The translations under genes and the position numbers were made by a program. Below are positions 46,294 through 53,490 of a DNA stretch of 64,000 nucleotides, piece by piece (position 1 is the stretch's first letter; every line of letters starts with the position of its first letter). The stretch comes from Actinomyces urinae (GTDB lineage Bacteria; Actinomycetota; Actinomycetes; Actinomycetales; Actinomycetaceae): assembly GCF_900119695.1 (NCBI RefSeq), contig NZ_LT632547.1:124001-188000 (forward strand), read 5' to 3'. The notes under the pieces are model-generated. The model did not search any database. It had not been told where the DNA came from and saw only the letters and a program-made list of their open reading frames with translations.

Positions 46294-47388
46294 CTAGTTT
46301 TGGGAAGGTAGTGCCCAGAGCAAGTCGTCGCGTAGCGTTATTGTGACGTGATCTCCTTCGCTACCAGCAAACTCGCTGGCCGGAACTTCCGTACTAATCG
46401 CGCCGCGTTCAGTTTCTATGCGGAGCTGGTAGGTTTCGCCTGTGTAAGTGCTTTGAACTATCTGCCCGATGTTGCCGCGGATGGGAAAGCGTGAGGCAGA
46501 TTTTACGGGCTGAATGCTTACCGAGTCGGGGTATCCGATAATAACGATCGGCAAATCCTTACCCTCGTCGATGCTAGGCGATGCGGCGATCGTGAGGTCG
46601 TTGCCAAGAACATATGCACGAGCCAATACCTCACCGGACAATAGTCTCTTCGTATTCGCAGGGGTGGAAATGATCGTGGTTGCGCCAAGGTGTTTGGCAA
46701 TTGAAACTGTTGCGGGCCCGTCGTGAATTTCTTGTGGAAGGTCATCCTGCACGATGTGTCCGTCTTCGAGGTAGATAATGCGGTCTGCTATGGAGAAGGC
46801 TTCTTTCACATCGTGTGTGATGTAAATGGACGCGCAGTTCATTCGCTGGTGCACGCGCAGGATTTCGCTACGCAGGGTTTTGGCGGAGAATGCGTCAACG
46901 TGTGCCAGTGGTTCGTCAAAGAGAAGCACTTGCGGCCGGCGCACCAGGGTTCTAGCCAGCGACACTTTTTGACGTTGTCCGGTGGAAAGCTCTGCAGGGT
47001 AACGATTTGCCAAGTCCCGAATGTTCAACACGGTCATTGCAACAACAACTTGCTCGTCAGGAGTCGAATCAAACAAGTTACGGTTTACGGCGAAGGCAAT
47101 GTTTTGTTGCACGGTCATGTGGCCAAAGAGTGCGGGAGAATCCATGACCATGGCGCTGGGACGCTGTTGGGGCGGAAGGGAGCTAACATCCTTGTCGGCC
47201 ATGCGCAGCGTGCCAGTGCTGGGGCGTGTGAGGCCGCTAATAACTCGCAAAAGTGTGGATTTGCCAGCGCCGGAAGGACCGAGAAGAACAACAAGTTCGC
47301 CAGGATAGACTTCAAGATCAATGTTATGTAACACAAGACGGCCATGGCGCGTGAGATTGAGGTTTTGAAGGCTCAAGTTGGGTTTCAT
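46294..47388 (-). CDS. ABC transporter ATP-binding protein (AfuC/FbpC/PotA type)
   Basis: ATPase that powers the importer encoded just upstream. 364 aa: Walker A GPSGAGKST (about residues 36-44), signature LSTGQRQKVSLA, Walker B VLLFDEPLAHVD, H-loop YITHDVKEA, and a C-terminal TOBE-like regulatory region (about 240-364). ATG 47388 has GGGAGG 6 nt upstream and overlaps the permease stop as ATGA; the longer in-frame reading to 47565 lies inside the permease gene and is rejected. Relatives move ferric iron, thiamine, phosphonates, polyamines or sugar phosphates. The neighbouring GlpT-like antiporter argues for an organophosphate here (inference). Confidence 0.88.
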   Translation of the reverse strand: MKPNLSLQNLNLTRHGRLVLHNIDLEVYPGELVVLLGPSGAGKSTLLRVISGLTRPSTGTLRMADKDVSSLPPQQRPSAMVMDSPALFGHMTVQQNIAFAVNRNLFDSTPDEQVVVAMTVLNIRDLANRYPAELSTGQRQKVSLARTLVRRPQVLLFDEPLAHVDAFSAKTLRSEILRVHQRMNCASIYITHDVKEAFSIADRIIYLEDGHIVQDDLPQEIHDGPATVSIAKHLGATTIISTPANTKRLLSGEVLARAYVLGNDLTIAASPSIDEGKDLPIVIIGYPDSVSIQPVKSASRFPIRGNIGQIVQSTYTGETYQLRIETERGAISTEVPASEFAGSEGDHVTITLRDDLLWALPSQN

Positions 47389-48992
47389 GATCGGCCTCCC
47401 TGGCGGCTGGTGCGAATCCTGAGTAGCAGGGACGTAATAGGCAGTAGTAACAAAATGATGGCGGAGATTGCGAGGGCGAGGATAGCAGCAGGGCCAAATT
47501 CCGCGTGATCGATAAGCCGGTATAGGTAGGGCACGAGTAGCGGCGTGGAAGGGGACGTCACCCACATGATGGGCGCGACGCTCACTGCGCTAACAGCGAG
47601 CACGATGGTGACGGACATAGCCACAGATTGGCGCAACCACGTTTGTGCGCTGACCCGGGTAGCCCGTACAACGCTTGCACCAAGCATGAGTGCGGTTTCA
47701 AAATCCTGTCGGGGGAGCACACTGCCATAGGCACGTACGCTCACGTAGGTAAGAGGCGCACTCAAAGTCAGGTATGCGGTGACAGTTAGTAATGATGTAA
47801 TAACGGATTGCGCCAGTGGGGAGAGGCTCGTAGCAAGGTGCGAAGATGGCCCGTAAGCGAGGCCAAGGGCGCTTCCTGTAGTGGCACCGGGAACCACTAG
47901 GGCGAGGCCGAACACTACATCGATCATGTGGCGGCTCGGCCGGCGCGCTTTCAGCCACAGTCCGCTACCCGCAATCACGATAGAGGCTACAACCGTGAAA
48001 ATCGAGATGATAAGCGTGGTGGTGAATACCGCGGGAGATGAGGAAGTCTGGTTCGTATCCGCCCGGGCGATCGTAAATAGCGCTGGGGCAGTGATCACTA
48101 TCGTCAAGGTGCTCATCAAAGCCACCCGTGGCCATAATGCCAAACCCACAGGCTGGGAGAACGAAGTGCGGTTATTGTCTGGCTCGACGCCACGAAACGC
48201 CCCGAATAGGTCGGGCGATTCCAAAGCACGAAAAGCGATCGCACCAAGCCCAAGTGTTGCTAACAACAGAGCTAAGGATATGCGTGCTGCTCCGCCGGTA
48301 TCACCGAGCGCGGTTGTCAGCGTCCAGACCGCCCGCGAGGCGTTCGGATACGGATATGACAGCAGGGAGGGAACAACTGGATCAGAGATAGACAGGATAA
48401 ATACCACTAGCCAGGCAAGCGGAATGCCACGCCTCATTCTGGGCCACACGGTGTGCCTAAATATCTTCCACTCGCCAGCCCCGTTTACGCGGCAAATGTC
48501 AATCAGCGCTAGCGGAACTTTCAGAGTTGCTAGGCGCAAAAGCGCATAAGCGTAAGGCAACAGCGCCAAGGTGAATGTGATTATAACGGCGGAGCGCCCG
48601 AAGAAAGGAGGCAATACCCCCGAATCCAACATGCCACCGCGCCCTATCCCACGTGTGAGAGCGGCGCCAATAATAAATGGAGAAAACGTTGCTGGAATAA
48701 GAATAATCGCGTCGAAAATGTGGGAAATGGTACGAGGCAATGATCGATTTACCGCCGTCAAAATAACTGCGATTACAGTAGCAATGCAAGCAATTATAGA
48801 GCTGTCAAGCACTGACCAAAACACGGGTATAAATACCTCGTCGCCCGTCACATTCGTATTACTTGCCATAGCATTAAAAACTAAAATGAATGACGGATAG
48901 CCAAACCCAATCATCATGCTGAAAGCCAGAACTACGGTAGCGATCGTGTCAAAGATCACGGGCATGTTAGCTTGCAGGCGCTTCCAACTCAT
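47385..48992 (-). CDS. ABC transporter permease, fused two-domain (AfuB/FbpB/ThiP type)
   Basis: A 535-aa membrane protein consisting of two BPD-transport domains of about six helices each. The first has an EAA-like loop EWKIFRHTVWPRMRRGIPLAW that contacts the ATPase; the second has a weaker one (RATRVSAQTWLRQSVAMSV). Fusion of both permeases in one chain is typical of the iron/thiamine/hexose-phosphate group. The start ATG 48992 overlaps the binding-protein stop by 4 bp (ATGA), and the stop overlaps the ATPase start likewise, so the three genes are tightly coupled. Confidence 0.86.
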   Translation of the reverse strand: MSWKRLQANMPVIFDTIATVVLAFSMMIGFGYPSFILVFNAMASNTNVTGDEVFIPVFWSVLDSSIIACIATVIAVILTAVNRSLPRTISHIFDAIILIPATFSPFIIGAALTRGIGRGGMLDSGVLPPFFGRSAVIITFTLALLPYAYALLRLATLKVPLALIDICRVNGAGEWKIFRHTVWPRMRRGIPLAWLVVFILSISDPVVPSLLSYPYPNASRAVWTLTTALGDTGGAARISLALLLATLGLGAIAFRALESPDLFGAFRGVEPDNNRTSFSQPVGLALWPRVALMSTLTIVITAPALFTIARADTNQTSSSPAVFTTTLIISIFTVVASIVIAGSGLWLKARRPSRHMIDVVFGLALVVPGATTGSALGLAYGPSSHLATSLSPLAQSVITSLLTVTAYLTLSAPLTYVSVRAYGSVLPRQDFETALMLGASVVRATRVSAQTWLRQSVAMSVTIVLAVSAVSVAPIMWVTSPSTPLLVPYLYRLIDHAEFGPAAILALAISAIILLLLPITSLLLRIRTSRQGGRS

Positions 48993-49993
48993 TTAGAAAA
49001 CTCCAGACGCTTTGCTGCCCATTCCAACCACCACGCACGGTCTTGTGCCACCTCACCTGCAGTTGCATCCAAAATCTTCACGTTAGACGTTGCCAAGAGA
49101 CTCTCCAGGTTGTTCGGTAGCTGCCTATTGATCGGACTTTGGGGAATGCCAGCCTTCGCTATCGCTTCCTGGCCTGGCTTGCTTGAAAGCCAATCCAGCA
49201 TTGCCTCAGCCTCAGCTTGTGCGCGCGTGCCCGCAAGAAGTCCAGCGCCGCCAACCTCGTAAAACGTGCCCTCGCTCGGATACGTCACATCGAGCTGCAC
49301 CCCGGAATCAAACTGTTGCTCACAGTAGGGTGCGAAGCTAATCGCAACTGCCGCATCACCCGCCGCAACCACGCTTGCGGGTGCCGTGCCCGAGTGGGTG
49401 AACCGCGCGACATTTGCATAAACTTTTTCGAGGTGGTCCTCCGCCTCGGATCCAAAAAGCTGTGCTTGTGTCCAAAGCGCGGTGAACGCGGTGCCTGAGG
49501 TAAGGGGAGAGGATGCCGAAATCCATGTTTTCAGACTCGGATTCTCCAAATCCTTCCAACTTGTTGGGCGTAGAAGATCGTTTGCCTCCAGAACATCTGG
49601 GTTGGAGCAAAGAGCCAGAACGGATCCGTAGACGCCAAACCAAGCAGCGTCTTCGTCTTTAAACTGCTTAGGAATGGCATCTGAATGCTTTGGCCTGTAT
49701 GACTGCAAGAGGTTTCGTTCTTTGGCCAGGGCGTATCCGTCTGACGGGCCACCTACCCAGATGTCAAACTCAGGTTCAGCGCGTGTAGAAGTCAGACGTG
49801 CAAGGGCTTCCGAGGTGGGGAGGCGTAAAAATCGAGTGGAAATACCCGAGTCGTGTTCGAAATCTGCACGCCACTGTTCACATACAGATTCGTCGTTAGA
49901 ACACAGAAAGGTGAGCTCACTTGTGGGTGCGCACGCCGCAAAGAGCAGGGCGCAGACCAGGGAGCCCATCACCAAGCGGGGTCGGATACGCAT
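48989..49993 (-). CDS. Lipoprotein solute-binding protein of the ABC importer (AfuA/HptA/PgtC-like)
   Basis: Extracellular ligand receptor anchored by lipid. 334 aa from ATG 49993: MRIRPRLVMGSLVCALLFAAC is a lipoprotein signal with lipobox LFAAC; the mature part (EPEFDIWVGGPSDGYALAKERNLL, WFGVYGSVLALCSN, GAGLLAGTRAQAEAEAMLDWLSS) is a type 2 periplasmic-binding fold of the ferric/phosphonate/hexose-phosphate cluster. In Staphylococcus HptA and Salmonella PgtC such proteins take part in sensing sugar phosphate or phosphoglycerate together with a two-component system. TACACT (50005-50000) ends 6 nt before ATG 49993, a leaderless-type promoter separate from glpT; an in-frame upstream ATG 50053 runs through the hairpin. 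Confidence 0.82.
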   Translation of the reverse strand: MRIRPRLVMGSLVCALLFAACAPTSELTFLCSNDESVCEQWRADFEHDSGISTRFLRLPTSEALARLTSTRAEPEFDIWVGGPSDGYALAKERNLLQSYRPKHSDAIPKQFKDEDAAWFGVYGSVLALCSNPDVLEANDLLRPTSWKDLENPSLKTWISASSPLTSGTAFTALWTQAQLFGSEAEDHLEKVYANVARFTHSGTAPASVVAAGDAAVAISFAPYCEQQFDSGVQLDVTYPSEGTFYEVGGAGLLAGTRAQAEAEAMLDWLSSKPGQEAIAKAGIPQSPINRQLPNNLESLLATSNVKILDATAGEVAQDRAWWLEWAAKRLEFSK

Positions 49994-49999
49994 GCTGTA

Positions 50000-50005
50000 A
50001 GTGTA
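50000..50005 (-). promoter_or_regulatory. -10-like element (TACACT) for the ABC operon
   Basis: On the minus strand TACACT is followed by 6 nt and ATG 49993. It lies just downstream of the hairpin that follows glpT, so the ABC genes probably have their own start site. Confidence 0.5.
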
Positions 50006-50010
50006 GCCAA

Positions 50011-50037
50011 GTGGGGCGCGGCAAAGCCGCGCCCCAC
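50011..50037 (-). terminator. Hairpin between glpT and the ABC operon
   Basis: GTGGGGCGCGGC (50011-50022) and GCCGCGCCCCAC (50026-50037) form a perfect 12-bp G+C-rich stem with a 3-nt loop. It follows the glpT stop by about 30 bp. There is no U tract, so termination may be partial; it also covers the expected -35 zone of the next gene. Confidence 0.65.
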
Positions 50038-50065
50038 ATTGATTCCCATTCATCCAGGTGGATGT

Positions 50066-51445
50066 CTAGTTAGCGGGATGGCCTGCATTCCGCTGCGCCA
50101 TGAGTTTCTTCTCGTCGCGGCCGACGATCGCGAACAGGATCACGGTCATGATGGCGAAAACGATGAAGCAAATAAAGGTTGCGTCCCAGCCGAGCTTGTG
50201 GACGATGATGCCAACGCCCGTAGACGCAAGGGTAGCGCCAAGCAGGTAGCCAAACAGGCCGGTGAAACCCGCTGCCGTGCCGGCGACGTTGCTGGGCGAC
50301 AGGTCGATTGCCTGTAGCCCGATCAGCATGACGGGTCCGTAAATGAGACCGCCGATAAGACCTACGAGGGTGATTAATATCCACATTGGGGTGCCAACCG
50401 GCATGAGCCAGTAGGCAGCAATGGCGATTGCAGTTGCAATGGTGAATAGAATGCCGGTGCCGGAACGGTATCCCTTAAATACGGAGTCGGATAGCCAGCC
50501 GCAAAGGATGGTGCCGAGGATGCCGGCGAGTTCGAATACCGCGTAACCAACCAGTCCGGATCCAATTTCGGCGTGGTGCTTGTCGGCAAGGAACACAGTG
50601 ATCCAAGAGAGCACACCATAACGCAGTGAATAGACGAATACGTTCGCAACAGCCAGCATGACAATGGTGTGGTTGGTTAGAACGTGCTTAAAGATGAGTT
50701 CCTTAGCGGACATCTGTGCACCTTCTTGTACGGTGACCTTGGCCGGGTCGTTGCGGTATTCCTCGATTGGAGGTAGGCCCATTGATTCGGGGGTATCACG
50801 GATAAGGAAGAATGCAATTACTGCAACAATCAGGGCAACTACGGCAGGCACCCAGAAGGCTGCTTGCCAGCTGTTGGATGTCCAGGCAAGACCAACGCCG
50901 ATGAGGGCGGGAAGACCTGCGCCGCCAACGTTGTGAGCGGTGTTCCACAGGGAGGTTTTCCAGCCGCGTTCCGAGGTGGAGAACCAGTGCACGAGTACGC
51001 GCCCTGACGGAGGCCAGCCCATGCCTTGGAACCACCCGTTTATGAACATGACGGTTGCGAAGATGCCAACCGAGGCGGTGGCCCACGGTGCGAACGCTAC
51101 GAGGAGGTTCGTCACCGCGGAAAGTGCAAGACCGAGAGGCAGGAAGTAGCGTGCGTTCGAGCGGTCGGACAGCATTGCGGAGAAGAACTTCGACAGGCCG
51201 TAGGAGAACAGTACGGCGTTAGCGATGATACCAATCCCCACGGTGTCGATGCCCGTGTCCTTCATGAGGAGCGGTGCCACCGCAGAAATGTTGTTGCGAA
51301 TTAGGTAGAAACCCGCGTAGCCGATGAAGATGCCAAGAAATACTTGGAGTCGAAGGCGCGGGTACATGTGGTCAACGACGTCCCGAGGCAGGCGCTTTAC
51401 AGGCGCGGGGGCGCGTAGCCACTTTGGAATCGAGGAGTTATTCAT
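50066..51445 (-). CDS. glpT: Organophosphate:phosphate antiporter (OPA family, GlpT-like)
   Basis: A 459-aa, 12-helix MFS protein of the same length as E. coli GlpT. Matches I recognise include FLGIFIGYAGFYLIRNN, NGWFQGMGWPPSGRVLVHWF, SLWNTAHNVGG, NVFVYSLRYGVLSW and IYGPVMLIGLQAIDL. The substrate-site residues of GlpT (Arg45, His165, Arg269) correspond to R46, H149 and R271 in this numbering; retention of the His favours GlpT over UhpT. It exchanges glycerol 3-phosphate or similar for Pi. ATG 51445 has TTGGAG upstream. The 115-bp region before it carries phased half-sites and follows the response regulator gene directly. Confidence 0.88.
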   Translation of the reverse strand: MNNSSIPKWLRAPAPVKRLPRDVVDHMYPRLRLQVFLGIFIGYAGFYLIRNNISAVAPLLMKDTGIDTVGIGIIANAVLFSYGLSKFFSAMLSDRSNARYFLPLGLALSAVTNLLVAFAPWATASVGIFATVMFINGWFQGMGWPPSGRVLVHWFSTSERGWKTSLWNTAHNVGGAGLPALIGVGLAWTSNSWQAAFWVPAVVALIVAVIAFFLIRDTPESMGLPPIEEYRNDPAKVTVQEGAQMSAKELIFKHVLTNHTIVMLAVANVFVYSLRYGVLSWITVFLADKHHAEIGSGLVGYAVFELAGILGTILCGWLSDSVFKGYRSGTGILFTIATAIAIAAYWLMPVGTPMWILITLVGLIGGLIYGPVMLIGLQAIDLSPSNVAGTAAGFTGLFGYLLGATLASTGVGIIVHKLGWDATFICFIVFAIMTVILFAIVGRDEKKLMAQRNAGHPAN

Positions 51446-51517
51446 TTGGCACTCCAATGTGCAGTCGAGAATTGAGCTTAGCCTTTTGGCCTACGCTCCC
51501 AGTCTGACTGTAGGGGA

Positions 51518-51564
51518 GTAACACCTTCGCGTGCGACGGTCACACTTGGTAACAGCGTTGTTAC
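51518..51564 (-). promoter_or_regulatory. Phased GTAACA-type half-sites upstream of glpT, candidate response-regulator operator
   Basis: On the plus strand GTAACA (51518-51523), GTCACA (51539-51544) and GTAACA (51549-51554) are spaced 21 and 10 bp, i.e. about two and one helical turns, as in OmpR/PhoB direct-repeat sites. The last copy also forms a palindrome GTAACA-gcgt-TGTTAC (51549-51564) that runs into the stop codon of the response regulator gene. Confidence 0.5.
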
Positions 51565-52235
51565 ATAGACAGCGTGTAGCCGCGTCCGCGTACTGATTGG
51601 ATAGTGTTTTCGGCTAATCCCGCGGCTTCCAACTTCTTCCGCAACCGATAAACGGTGGTTTTTACCATGTTGCGCCCGCCCGCAGTGGCTGCGGTACTCC
51701 AAACTTCGTTGAGGAGGGTGCGCACAGGTACAACTTCACCTCGGTGATTGAGCAGGGAGCGGAATAGTTTTCGTTCGATCTCGGATAGGTCTAAAGCTGT
51801 TCCATTGACGTACACTGCGTCCATTTTGATCATTACCGGTCCGACATTCGTAACGGGCTCAGCGGGTGTGGGAGCGGCGCGGCGAACGATTGCCTTGGCA
51901 CGAAGGATTAGTTCTTGGGGAGAAAATGGTTTCGCAATGTAGTCGTCGGCTCCCGCCTCAAGGCCGGCAACGCGTTGCTCGGTATCCCCAAGCGCTGTGA
52001 GCATGATGATGGGCACATCCGAGTTAGCTCTAATGCGTTTGGCGAGGGTCGCTCCGGATATATCGGGCAGCATGAGATCGAGAATCACAAGGTTAACCGG
52101 CCGGGTTTGGAAGAGTTGCCAGGCGCGAGCACCGTCGGGTGCGGTGATTGTGTCAAACCCGACTGTTTCGAGGGCGAAGCTGACGATTTCTGTCATTTGT
52201 CTCTCATCGTCGACAACGAGTGCAAGGTGTTTCAT
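51561..52235 (-). CDS. OmpR/PhoB-family response regulator
   Basis: A 224-aa DNA-binding regulator. Receiver domain (1-120) with acidic pocket VVDDE, phospho-acceptor D53 in LVILDLMLPD, and AKPFS lysine; winged helix (about 130-224) ending in NTIQSVRGRGYTLSM with the recognition-helix segment TTVYRLRKKL. ATG 52235 overlaps the kinase stop (ATGA), so both are made together. Its likely targets are the genes directly downstream: glpT and possibly the ABC operon. It has no autonomous promoter that I can see. Confidence 0.92.
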   Translation of the reverse strand: MKHLALVVDDERQMTEIVSFALETVGFDTITAPDGARAWQLFQTRPVNLVILDLMLPDISGATLAKRIRANSDVPIIMLTALGDTEQRVAGLEAGADDYIAKPFSPQELILRAKAIVRRAAPTPAEPVTNVGPVMIKMDAVYVNGTALDLSEIERKLFRSLLNHRGEVVPVRTLLNEVWSTAATAGGRNMVKTTVYRLRKKLEAAGLAENTIQSVRGRGYTLSM

Positions 52236-53056
52236 TTGCGCTTCCTAACCGGTTGCGTTGGAGTGTTTGGCAGGAGGACGTGAATGGAGGTTCCGCGTCC
52301 CCACAGGCTGTCTACGAGCACTTCTCCGCTGTGAAGTGCAACGATTCTATCGACGATTGCGAGGCCGAGGCCGGCGCCCTGCCCGGCGGGTGTGTGCCCA
52401 TTCGCTCCGAGTTGCTGGAACGGAACGAAGAGCGAGTCTCTTTTGCTGGGGTTGATTCCGGAGCCGAGGTCGCGTACTTCGATGCATCTGTTGTTTGAGC
52501 TGGGGTAGGTGTGTACGAGGATTTGACTGTCGGATCCGGCGTGGCGCACAGCGTTATTTATGAGGTTCCACAACACGTGTTTTATTAGGGCAGGATCAGC
52601 GGTGATGGGAAGCGGTTCGCCAGAGTCCGTTAGGAGGATAGGGAAGTCGTGTATTGAGCGCATCTCTCGGGCCGTGTCGCGGGTGAGCTCACGCAGGTCG
52701 AAGTTTTGGAGGGCAAGGCGTCCTTCGCCTGCGTCTAGTTTGGCAAGGGTTAGGAAGTCTTCGGCGGTGGTGATGGCATGTTCGGCATTGGCTTGAATGG
52801 TTTTGGTGAACTGTTGTTGTTCTTCGGTAAGGGGGCCGGCCGATTCAAGGAGCTCAGCGGCTCCTTTGATGAGTGAAAGAGGCGTTCGTATTTCATGGGA
52901 TAGCACATCCATGCTCTGAACAACTGTCGCGACATGGTTTGGTTTTTTGCTCTTTCGGTGTTTGCGCCAGGCACGCGCCATGAGAAATGCCGATATGAGC
53001 GCGATCAGGCCCAGACAGGAGAGCCAAATGTTGAAAGATGACGTAACTAAGATCAC
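52232..53056 (-). CDS. Sensor histidine kinase with minimal extracellular region
   Basis: A 274-aa kinase from GTG 53056: about 8 outer residues, one transmembrane helix (about 9-29: IWLSCLGLIALISAFLM), a short basic linker, HisKA with VLSHEIRTPLS (H54), and HATPase_c with WNLINNAVRHA (N box), RDLGSGINPS (G1) and GAGLGLAIVDRI (G2). There is no sensor domain, PAS or HAMP, so a partner must supply the signal. AAAGAT (53069-53064) ends 7 nt before GTG 53056; AGGA is also near. The frame extends to ATG 53179, but that adds 41 basic, unlikely residues and has no ribosome site. Confidence 0.85.
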   Translation of the reverse strand: MILVTSSFNIWLSCLGLIALISAFLMARAWRKHRKSKKPNHVATVVQSMDVLSHEIRTPLSLIKGAAELLESAGPLTEEQQQFTKTIQANAEHAITTAEDFLTLAKLDAGEGRLALQNFDLRELTRDTAREMRSIHDFPILLTDSGEPLPITADPALIKHVLWNLINNAVRHAGSDSQILVHTYPSSNNRCIEVRDLGSGINPSKRDSLFVPFQQLGANGHTPAGQGAGLGLAIVDRIVALHSGEVLVDSLWGRGTSIHVLLPNTPTQPVRKRK

Positions 53057-53190
53057 CGTTCCTATCTTTGCATCCGCGTGAGTTTTGCGCGAGTAATCCG
53101 CACGATATAGGCGTTTTGGGGCGCGGCTGTGTTGGTTTTGCCAAAATCTAGAATGTCCGTTAAGCTTGTCGATGTTCATTAAAGGACACT

Positions 53191-53267
53191 TACGCGGATG
53201 TGGCTCAGTTGGTAGAGCATCACCTTGCCAAGGTGAGGGTCGCGGGTTCGAGTCCCGTCATCCGCTC
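53191..53267. repeat. 77-bp direct repeat, copy 1 (tRNA-Gly)
   Basis: Identical to 57654-57730, covering the whole tRNA-Gly plus 3 bp upstream and 1 bp downstream. The two copies bracket 4.4 kb holding tRNA-Val, the LPXTG protein and the P-type ATPase. Confidence 0.9.
53194..53266 (+). tRNA. tRNA-Gly(GCC), copy 1
   Basis: 73-nt cloverleaf: acceptor GCGGATG/CATCCGC, discriminator T, D arm GCTCAGTTGGTAGAGC, anticodon loop TTGCCAA with GCC, T arm GCGGGTTCGAGTCCCGT. The CCA end is not encoded. Identical to the copy at 57657. Confidence 0.96.
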
Positions 53268-53342
53268 GGGCGATTGGCGCAGCGGTAGCGCACTTCCTCG
53301 ACACGGAAGGGGTCACTGGTTCGATCCCAGTATCGCCCACCA
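53268..53342 (+). tRNA. tRNA-Val(GAC) with C33, CCA encoded
   Basis: Starts 1 nt after tRNA-Gly. Acceptor GGGCGAT/ATCGCCC, discriminator A at 53339 and genomic CCA 53340-53342; D stem GCGC/GCGC; T stem ACTGG/CCAGT. The anticodon stem CTTCC/GGAAG encloses TCGACAC, so the anticodon is GAC but position 33 is C instead of the almost universal U. The rest of the fold is intact. It differs from the tRNA-Val(CAC) at 57835 at six positions. Confidence 0.9.
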
Positions 53343-53344
53343 CC

Positions 53345-53376
53345 AAGCGGCTCGAAGGAGCCGCTTTCGTCGTTTT
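53345..53376 (+). terminator. Terminator after the first tRNA cluster
   Basis: AAGCGGCTC (53345-53353) and GAGCCGCTT (53358-53366) form a perfect 9-bp stem with GAAG loop, followed by TCGTCGTTTT. Directly follows the tRNA-Val CCA. Confidence 0.8.
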
Positions 53377-53490
53377 ACTTTGTTTTCTGCCTGTGTAGGC
53401 ATATAGTCCTATTGTACCCATCCGTACCCGGGCACTTTCTTGTTCCTGAGCTAGTTAGAATCTGCCTGCAGCACTTTGAAGGGGAAGACC

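Noticed and set aside
47389-47565. N-terminal extension of the ABC ATPase
   Set aside because: It runs into the permease gene; the ATGA junction with GGGAGG upstream fixes ATG 47388.
47881-48549. 222-aa plus-strand frame opposite the ABC permease
   Set aside because: Opposite strand of membrane-helix codons; no motif and no start signal.
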